Assembly: GCA_005880175.1 (NCBI GenBank) | Contig: VBJR01000242.1 | Coordinates: 1-10,203 of the forward strand | Direction: 5' to 3' | Length of the DNA: 10,203 nucleotides | Origin: Chloroflexota bacterium | Lineage (GTDB): Bacteria; Chloroflexota; Dormibacteria; Dormibacterales; Dormibacteraceae | Part shown: piece by piece, positions 6,124 to 10,203 of the stretch | Numbering within the stretch: the stretch's first letter is position 1 | Layout: the number at the start of each line of letters is the position of its first letter | Made by a program: the position numbers and the translations under genes | Notes under the pieces: generated by a model | Seen by the model: the letters and a program-made list of their open reading frames with translations, nothing else | Database searches by the model: none | Told to the model about the DNA's origin: nothing

Positions 6124-6137
6124 GCCTCGCGCGCTCA
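6121..6137. repeat. Inverted repeat joining two convergent stop codons
   Basis: TGAGC (6121-6125) and GCTCA (6133-6137) form a 5-bp inverted repeat with a 7-base loop. The outer ends are the TGA stop of the globin-ankyrin gene and, on the other strand, the TGA stop of the GTPase gene. It may work as a minimal bidirectional terminator, but the stem is short and has no T-run. Confidence 0.25.
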
Positions 6138-8087
6138 TGGGCGGACGCGGCCCTGGAGGCGCATCAGGTAGTCCTGGCGGTCGAGCGGGTTGTGGTCCGT
6201 GCGCGGCCGGGTCGGGGCCGGGCCCGAGACCGGCTGGTAGCGCCAGAACTCGTACTCGAGCAGGCCCTCGCCGCGGGTCAGGGACGCCAGCCGCCGCTGG
6301 AGCTCGCCGACCCCGGCGGCCGGGATCACGCCCTCCAGCGTCTCCCACGCGCCCCGGGCCGCCTGCCGTTCGGGGACGGCGCCCAGCCGGGCGAGCAGGG
6401 GGGCCAGCGCCGTGAGCGCGCCCTCCGGCACCTCCAGCACGAAGCGGTGGACCGGCTCGCACACGATCGTGCCGGCCCTGGCCAGCGCGCGCATGACCAC
6501 GAGCGGGGTCAGGGCGCGGAAGTCCCCGGCGTTGGTGATGGGCGACCAGTAGCCCGAGTGCGTCATCGTCACCGTGCAGCCGGTCACCTGCCAGCCCCGC
6601 AGGCCCTGGCGCAGCGTCTCCCGCACGGTCTCCTCGACCGCCTTGTGGAACGACGGCGGCAGCGACCCGCGCTCGACCTCGAGCCGGTACGCGATGCCCG
6701 AGCCCGGCGCGGCCGGCTCGACGCGCAGCCCGACCGTCGCGGCGAAGGGGTTGGGCGCGCGGCCGATCAGCTCGAACGCGGCCCCCGTGCGGGCGGGCCG
6801 CTCGACGCAGAGCGTGATCGAGTCGCGGAACTCGGCGTCGATGCCGTAGTCGCTCGCCAGCGTCGCCTGGACCACCTCCTTCTGCACCTCGCCGTACAGG
6901 GACAGCGAGAGCTCCTGCCCGATCGCGTCGCGGCGGAGGTCGATCAGCGGGTCCTGCTCGGCGAGCTGCACGAGCGCAGCATGGAGGGCGGCCCGGTCCC
7001 CGGGCCGGCAGGGGACCACGACGGTCTCCAGCGTCGGCGGCGCGAAGTGCTGGACGGACGCGGCAGCGCGGGGCGAGCCGAGGACGTCGCCGATCCGGAC
7101 GTCGCCCAGGCCCCAGACCGTGCCGATCTGCCCGGCCAACAGCGCCTCCCGGCGGACCGACCCGCCCTGCTCGAACACCCCGATCGCGGTGACCTTGCGC
7201 GGCGCGGACCCGCCGAACGCCAGCCGGTCCCGCACCCGCACCGTCCCGGAGAACACGCGCAGATACGCGATCCGCTCCCCGACCGGGCCCCGCTCGACCT
7301 TGAACACGGTGCCGGCCACGGTGCCGTCGGGATCGCCGGCGGCCGCCGGCAGCAGCCGGGTGATGCCGGCGACCAGCGCGTCGACCCCGGCCCCGGTGAT
7401 CGCGGAGCCCATGAACACCGGGTGCACCCGCGCCTGCCCCGTGTGCTCGACCAGCGCCACCCGCGCCGCCGGGTCCGGCGGCGGCGCGCCCTCCAGGCAG
7501 GCGGCGAGGATCGCGTCGTCGTGGTCGGCCAGCACGTCCAGCAGCCGGGTGGTGAACGCCGGGTCCGCCTCGCCGTACGCGGCGACGCCGGCGGCGCGGG
7601 TGCCCACCTCGCGCGCCACCCCCATGGCGACGATCGCCGGGGTCAGCCGCTCGGCGACGGCGCACAGGGTGCGCTCGACGTCGGCGCCGCCGCGGTCGAT
7701 CTTGTTGACGAACAGAAGCGTCGGGATCCGCAGCCGCCGCAGCGCCCGCATCAGGACCCGCGTCTGCGCCTGCACGCCCTCGACGGCCGAGACGACCAGG
7801 ACCGCGCCGTCGAGCACGCCGAGCACCCGCTCCACCTCCGCGATGAAGTCGGGGTGGCCGGGCGTGTCGATCAGGTTGATGCGCACGTCGTTCACGTCGA
7901 AGGACACGACCGCGGACTTGATCGTGATGCCGCGCTGGCGCTCGAGGGCCAGCGAGTCGGTCTGCGTGCTGCCGCCGTCCACGCTGCCCATCCGGTCGAT
8001 GACGCCGGCGTGGTACAGGAGGCGTTCGGTCAGGCTGGTCTTGCCGGCGTCGACGTGCGCGAGGATGCCGAGGTTGAGCGTTCGCAA
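6135..8087 (-). CDS. Tetracycline resistance ribosomal protection protein, TetM/OtrA type
   Basis: A 650-residue EF-G-like translational GTPase, the usual length for ribosomal protection proteins (about 640-665) and shorter than EF-G. The GTPase motifs are complete: G1 A10-H-V-D-A-G-K-T-S18, G2 R-G-I-T55, G3 D74-T-P-G-H78 (catalytic His), G4 N128-K-I-D131, G5 G-S-A at 227-229. The N-terminal [10 protein letters not shown] and the whole chain resemble Streptomyces OtrA closely. Domain IV carries Y513-W-S-P-I-T518, equivalent to the YYSPVS loop of TetM that reaches 16S helix 34 and ousts tetracycline. Such proteins bind the 70S ribosome, release the drug and leave after GTP hydrolysis. TTG at 8087 is the only start in the frame, since a stop lies at 8108-8106. 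The start lies just downstream of an RNA stem and a small leader ORF, so translation is probably regulated. Housekeeping self-protection or another ribosome-targeting role remains possible; resistance itself is inferred from homology. Confidence 0.9.
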   Translation of the reverse strand: MRTLNLGILAHVDAGKTSLTERLLYHAGVIDRMGSVDGGSTQTDSLALERQRGITIKSAVVSFDVNDVRINLIDTPGHPDFIAEVERVLGVLDGAVLVVSAVEGVQAQTRVLMRALRRLRIPTLLFVNKIDRGGADVERTLCAVAERLTPAIVAMGVAREVGTRAAGVAAYGEADPAFTTRLLDVLADHDDAILAACLEGAPPPDPAARVALVEHTGQARVHPVFMGSAITGAGVDALVAGITRLLPAAAGDPDGTVAGTVFKVERGPVGERIAYLRVFSGTVRVRDRLAFGGSAPRKVTAIGVFEQGGSVRREALLAGQIGTVWGLGDVRIGDVLGSPRAAASVQHFAPPTLETVVVPCRPGDRAALHAALVQLAEQDPLIDLRRDAIGQELSLSLYGEVQKEVVQATLASDYGIDAEFRDSITLCVERPARTGAAFELIGRAPNPFAATVGLRVEPAAPGSGIAYRLEVERGSLPPSFHKAVEETVRETLRQGLRGWQVTGCTVTMTHSGYWSPITNAGDFRALTPLVVMRALARAGTIVCEPVHRFVLEVPEGALTALAPLLARLGAVPERQAARGAWETLEGVIPAAGVGELQRRLASLTRGEGLLEYEFWRYQPVSGPAPTRPRTDHNPLDRQDYLMRLQGRVRP

Positions 8088-8093
8088 TCGAGA

Positions 8094-8124
8094 GGCTGCC
8101 CTTGTTCAGAGGTGGGGCAGCCGG
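8094..8124 (-). promoter_or_regulatory. Stem-loop burying the ribosome binding region of the TetM/OtrA-like gene
   Basis: In the minus-strand transcript GGCTGCCC (8122-8115) pairs perfectly with GGGCAGCC (8101-8094) across a 13-base loop. The 3' arm overlaps the only purine-rich Shine-Dalgarno candidate (AAGGG, 8103-8099) and ends 6 bases before the TTG start. The 5' arm, extended as CCGGCTGC (8124-8117), is also perfectly complementary to GCAGCCGG (8184-8177) inside the upstream leader ORF, so the two pairings exclude each other. This is the layout of a translational attenuator. The complementarity is seen directly; the switching is inferred. Confidence 0.5.
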
Positions 8125-8147
8125 TCGCGCGGACGGGGCTCGGGAGG

Positions 8148-8213
8148 CTAGCGGGACCTCGGGCGCCGGAGGGCGGCCGGCTGCAGGACCGGGACAGTCC
8201 TGTCCACTCCCAT
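8148..8213 (-). CDS. Putative 21-residue leader peptide upstream of the ribosomal protection gene
   Basis: An ATG at 8213 preceded by CTGGAGGTGG, with GGAGGT at 8226-8221 and a 7-base spacer, is the best ribosome binding site in the window. It opens a 21-codon frame ending in TAG at 8150-8148. The peptide starts M-G-V-D-R-T-V-P-V-L and ends in a basic tail, R-R-P-R-S-R. It lies 60 bases before the TTG of the TetM/OtrA-like gene on the same strand. Tn916 tet(M) is known to have a short leader ORF that governs expression. Here codons 10-13 contain GCAGCCGG, which can pair with the arm that otherwise hides the downstream ribosome binding region. Ribosome position on this ORF could therefore decide which pairing forms. 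The peptide itself matches nothing I recognise. Chance occurrence is possible, but the strong ribosome binding site and position argue against it. Confidence 0.5.
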   Translation of the reverse strand: MGVDRTVPVLQPAALRRPRSR

Positions 8214-8231
8214 CAGGGCCACCTCCAGAAA

Positions 8232-8245
8232 CGGGATTCGTCCCG
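8232..8245 (-). other. Short hairpin in the 5' leader, just before the leader-peptide ribosome binding site
   Basis: CGGGA (8232-8236) and TCCCG (8241-8245) make a perfect 5-bp stem around TTCG on the plus strand, or CGAA on the minus-strand transcript. It ends 6 bases upstream of the GGAGGT that serves the leader ORF. It may protect the 5' end of the transcript or space the ribosome binding site; this is inference. Confidence 0.3.
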
Positions 8246-8268
8246 GCAAGACCGGCACGTGAGTCGAA

Positions 8269-8274
8269 AGCCTA
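8269..8274 (-). promoter_or_regulatory. Candidate -10 box for the leader/ribosomal protection transcript
   Basis: TAGGCT on the minus strand fits TAnnnT and would start transcription near 8262, about 50 bases before the leader ATG at 8213, so the mRNA would include the 8232-8245 hairpin. No convincing -35 hexamer is found 16-19 bases upstream, so the call is weak. Confidence 0.25.
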
Positions 8275-8308
8275 CCACGTACCGGCGGCCAGTGAGCGAA
8301 TCGCCAGC

Positions 8309-8340
8309 CTGACGGTTCGCCGCGCCGCACACGCTAGGAT
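8309..8340 (+). promoter_or_regulatory. Putative promoter of the acyltransferase gene
   Basis: TAGGAT at 8335-8340 is a good actinobacterial -10 box. CTGACG at 8309-8314 resembles TTGACA, but with a 20-base spacer that is longer than usual. Initiation near 8347 would fall after the ATG at 8339, which supports the later GTG at 8423 as the translation start and a leader of about 75 bases. It faces away from the ribosomal protection gene; the two promoters share the 335-base gap 8088-8422, whose other contents are the leader ORF and hairpins listed here. Confidence 0.4.
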
Positions 8341-8422
8341 GGCCGGGTGGCCAGGTCACTCTAGGCGATTTCTCACCGGACTCTCGATCAATCGTAGGCA
8401 AGCACAACCCCGTAATGAACTC

Positions 8423-9682
8423 GTGCCCCTCGACCCGCCGCGCCCGCTGACGGACCGCGCGGCGGCGACTCCTGGCGAGCGCACCGCCGGCCGGCACGTC
8501 CCGCAGATCGACGTCGTGCGGATCGTGCCGATGGTCGGCGTCGTCGCCGCGCACACGGTCGTGTTCACGCAGCCGGTGGCCAGCGTCGGGGCCGCCGCGA
8601 CGCTGATGCTGCTGCATGCCAACCGCGGGCTGTTCTTCTTCGTCACCGGGTTCCTGCTGGTCCACTCGACGCGGGACGCCGGCCGGCAGAGCTGGACGCG
8701 GTTCTGGCGGCGGCGGTACCCGCTCGTGCTCGTCCCGTACCTGGCCTGGACGCTCATCTACTGGCTCCAGACCGAGAACTGGCAGCCCTGGCCGCCGGCC
8801 CCCGCGCTCAACCTGCTCGGGACCGACCTGGCACTGGGCTGGTTCCACCTGTACTTCCTCCTGGTGACCATGCAGTTCTATGCCGTCTTCCCGCTCCTCG
8901 CCTGGCTGGTGCGGCGGACCCGGGGCCACCACTGGCTGCTCCTGGGCGCCAGCGTCGCGGTGCAGATGGTGTTCATGACCCTGTTCGAGTACGGCAGCTC
9001 GGTGACGCCGTGGTCGCTCCGGACGTGGTTCTCGTACGCGCAGGTGGAGGCGCCCAGCTACCAGCTGGCGTTCATCGCCGGGGCCCTGGCGGCCGACCAC
9101 GCGGCCGAGTGCCTGGCCTGGGTGCGCGCCCACGGCCGGCTGGCGCTGGCGGCCGCGGCCGGCGCGGCCGTGGCCGCGGAGGCGTGGTTCGCGGGCAACC
9201 TCCTGCTCGGGAAGACCGCCGAGCAGGCGGCGGACGTGTTCCAGCCGGCCTCGCTCCTGGTCCTGGGCGGCGCCCTCCTGGCGCTGGTCGTGCTGGCGGA
9301 CTGGCTCGTCCGGAGCTGGTCGGTCGAAAGCCGGGTCTGGCGCGCGGTGAAGACGGCGTCACGGGCGTCGTTCGGCGTCTACCTCGCCCACATGCTGCCC
9401 ATGCAGGTGCTCCTGCTGACGCCGCTGGAGGCCCGGCTGGGGCTGTTCGCCCTCCCGCTGCCCGCCCGCGCGGTGGCGGTGCTCGCGCTCATCCTGGGCG
9501 TGACGTTCGCGCTCGTGCTGGTGCTCCAGCGCACGCCGCTCAGCCTGGTCCTGACCGGGCGGCCCCGGCCGGCCCGCCGGGCGCCGCGGCGGCTCCCGGC
9601 GCCGATCCACAAGAATGGCCGCGCCCATGAGCACCAACCTGCTCCGCATCATCCCCACCGATCCGGACTGGACGCCGAGTGA
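8423..9682 (+). CDS. Acyltransferase-3 family integral membrane protein
   Basis: About 419 residues from the GTG at 8423, typical for the acyltransferase 3 (OafA/YrhL-like) family. These polytopic membrane proteins move acyl groups onto cell-surface sugars, lipids or secondary metabolites. Visible landmarks: P-Q-I-D-V-V-R-I and V-A-A-H44 in the first helix (conserved His), F-F-F-V-T-G-F at 71-77 (the family's FFxxSGF), W-F-H-L-Y-F-L near 140-146, and A-S-F-G-V-Y-L-A-H at 315-323 (family SYGIYLxH). Roughly ten hydrophobic segments follow one another to residue 368, then a basic, proline-rich cytosolic tail of about 50 residues. The start is uncertain: no Shine-Dalgarno sequence precedes 8423, and an ATG at 8339 is in frame but coincides with the -10 box. 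The substrate cannot be told from sequence. Its end overlaps the next gene by 56 bases, so they are probably co-transcribed. Confidence 0.85.
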   Translation: MPLDPPRPLTDRAAATPGERTAGRHVPQIDVVRIVPMVGVVAAHTVVFTQPVASVGAAATLMLLHANRGLFFFVTGFLLVHSTRDAGRQSWTRFWRRRYPLVLVPYLAWTLIYWLQTENWQPWPPAPALNLLGTDLALGWFHLYFLLVTMQFYAVFPLLAWLVRRTRGHHWLLLGASVAVQMVFMTLFEYGSSVTPWSLRTWFSYAQVEAPSYQLAFIAGALAADHAAECLAWVRAHGRLALAAAAGAAVAAEAWFAGNLLLGKTAEQAADVFQPASLLVLGGALLALVVLADWLVRSWSVESRVWRAVKTASRASFGVYLAHMLPMQVLLLTPLEARLGLFALPLPARAVAVLALILGVTFALVLVLQRTPLSLVLTGRPRPARRAPRRLPAPIHKNGRAHEHQPAPHHPHRSGLDAE

Positions 9683-10079
9683 GCGGGCCGCCGGCGACGC
9701 CCTGGCGGCGCTCCGGGACCTGGCGCCGGCGGCCAGCGAGACCGTCGCCGTGCGCCACGACGAGGTCACGTTCCTGGACCAGGGCACCAACTTCGAGGCC
9801 GTGCGCTGCCCGGTGTGCGGCGCCGAGCTCGACGTCGACTGGTGGCACGAGGCGATGGAGGCCGCCCACCGCGGCCGGTTCGCCGACCTCGCCGCGGTCG
9901 TGCCCTGCTGCGGCGTCCGGGCCTCCCTGAACGAGCTCGACTACGACTGGCCCGCCGGCTTCGCCCGGTTCGTGCTGGAGGCCCGGGACCCCGGCCGGCA
10001 GGGCCCCACCGACGAGGAGCTGGCCCGCGTGACCGCGGCCCTCGGCCATCCGGTGCGGGTCATCTGGGCCCACTACTGA
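9627..10079 (+). CDS. Conserved hypothetical protein with CxxC...CC zinc-ribbon-like cysteines
   Basis: A 150-residue soluble protein from the ATG at 9627 (154 from the ATG at 9615). It starts M-S-T-N-L-L-R-I-I-P-T-D-P and contains C-P-V-C at 61-64 and C-C at 94-95, which could bind one zinc ion. Further motifs include F-L-D-Q-G-T-N-F-E-A-V and Y-D-W-P-A-G-F-A-R-F, and it ends in H-P-V-R-V-I-W-A-H-Y. I recall similar uncharacterised proteins in Streptomyces and relatives but know of no function. The start overlaps the tail of the acyltransferase gene by 56 bases in another frame; neither ATG has a clear Shine-Dalgarno sequence. I prefer 9627 because the family N-terminus seems to begin there. 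The 3' end abuts a convergent gene. No enzymatic motif is apparent. Confidence 0.75.
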   Translation: MSTNLLRIIPTDPDWTPSERAAGDALAALRDLAPAASETVAVRHDEVTFLDQGTNFEAVRCPVCGAELDVDWWHEAMEAAHRGRFADLAAVVPCCGVRASLNELDYDWPAGFARFVLEARDPGRQGPTDEELARVTAALGHPVRVIWAHY

Positions 10080-10087
10080 CCGGTCAG
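10076..10087. repeat. 12-bp palindrome at a convergent gene junction
   Basis: CTGACCGGTCAG is a perfect palindrome containing the TGA stop of the CxxC protein gene (10077-10079) and lying 1 base from the stop of the minus-strand gene (10089-10091). It may act as a shared terminator or be chance; there is no T-run. Confidence 0.25.
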
Positions 10088-10088
10088 G

Positions 10089-10203
10089 TCAGGGGAGGGA
10101 CTCCAGGCCCTTCTCCAGGGTGCCCTCGCCCTTGACGTACACCGCATCGCTGGTCGTCGTGCCCCGGATGATCTCCTCGTGCTCCATGGTGTCCGGGTCG
10201 ATC
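10089..10203 (-). CDS. C-terminal fragment of an unrecognised protein (5' truncated by window edge)
   Basis: On the minus strand, from base 10202 down to the TGA at 10091-10089, 37 codons read I-D-P-D-T-M-E-H-E-E-I-I-R-G-T-T-T-S-D-A, then V-Y-V-K-G-E-G-T-L-E-K-G-L-E and a short end. Strong third-position GC and a stop right at the convergent boundary support it as a real gene end. I do not recognise the family. The fragment is acidic and soluble, with no membrane segment. It converges on the CxxC protein gene, with 9 bases between the stops. Confidence 0.6.
   Translation of the reverse strand, partial: IDPDTMEHEEIIRGTTTSDAVYVKGEGTLEKGLESLP

Noticed and set aside
4720..7665. A 981-codon open frame on the minus strand
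   Set aside because: It runs through the globin-ankyrin and GTPase genes in another frame, is made of Arg/Gly/Pro/Ala-rich low-complexity residues, and has no recognisable domain. This is the usual by-product of high third-position GC.
5787..8312. An 841-codon plus-strand frame antisense to the ribosomal protection gene
   Set aside because: It lies opposite a complete and well conserved GTPase, with biased Arg/Gly/Asp/Leu-rich composition and no domain.
8339..8422. Acyltransferase start at ATG 8339
   Set aside because: The ATG overlaps the likely -10 box TAGGAT, so it would not be in the mRNA; the extra residues do not resemble the family N-terminus.
8415..8450. Short plus-strand ORF from ATG 8415 before the acyltransferase, as a possible leader peptide
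   Set aside because: It has only 11 codons, no ribosome binding site and no alternative RNA pairing nearby, unlike the leader on the opposite strand.

Overview
The window is very GC-rich (about 70-75% in most genes by eye). Gene ends overlap or nearly abut, GTG and TTG starts are common, and TAnnnT-type -10 boxes sit right at start codons. This points to a high-GC actinobacterium, plausibly a soil actinomycete in or near Streptosporangiales/Streptomycetales. No genus can be fixed from the sequence alone. There are no rRNA, tRNA, CRISPR or insertion-sequence genes in the window.

Left part (1-1995): the 3' end of an IolE-like sugar isomerase/dehydratase overlaps by 4 bases (GTGA) a second TIM-barrel sugar epimerase that carries every catalytic residue of the D-tagatose 3-epimerase family. 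Together they look like the end of a sugar or inositol catabolic operon. A convergent DUF4239 (bestrophin-like) four-helix membrane protein follows.

Lower-GC island (about 2140-3460): a type II toxin-antitoxin pair of the VapBC45 (Rv2018/Rv2019) kind. It consists of a 239-residue antitoxin with a MerR-like HTH plus DUF433, and a Mut7-C/DUF5615-like PIN toxin. An 8-bp inverted repeat operator and a leaderless-type promoter precede the antitoxin. The toxin frame has no ATG, GTG or TTG in front of its conserved N-terminus; the position expected for the start is ACG.

Middle (3460-6123): a secreted family 1 pectate lyase with its own promoter and strong ribosome binding site, then an unusual single-chain fusion of a group II-type truncated haemoglobin to about five ankyrin repeats.

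Right part (6135-10203): on the minus strand lies a TetM/OtrA-type ribosomal protection GTPase starting with TTG. Its 5' leader holds a 21-codon ORF with a near-perfect Shine-Dalgarno sequence, followed by two mutually exclusive 8-bp pairings, one of which buries the GTPase's own ribosome binding region. This looks like a drug-responsive translational attenuator and is the most system-like new observation here. Divergently transcribed are an acyltransferase-3 family membrane protein and an overlapping small CxxC/CC protein. The 3' end of an unrecognised minus-strand gene closes the window.
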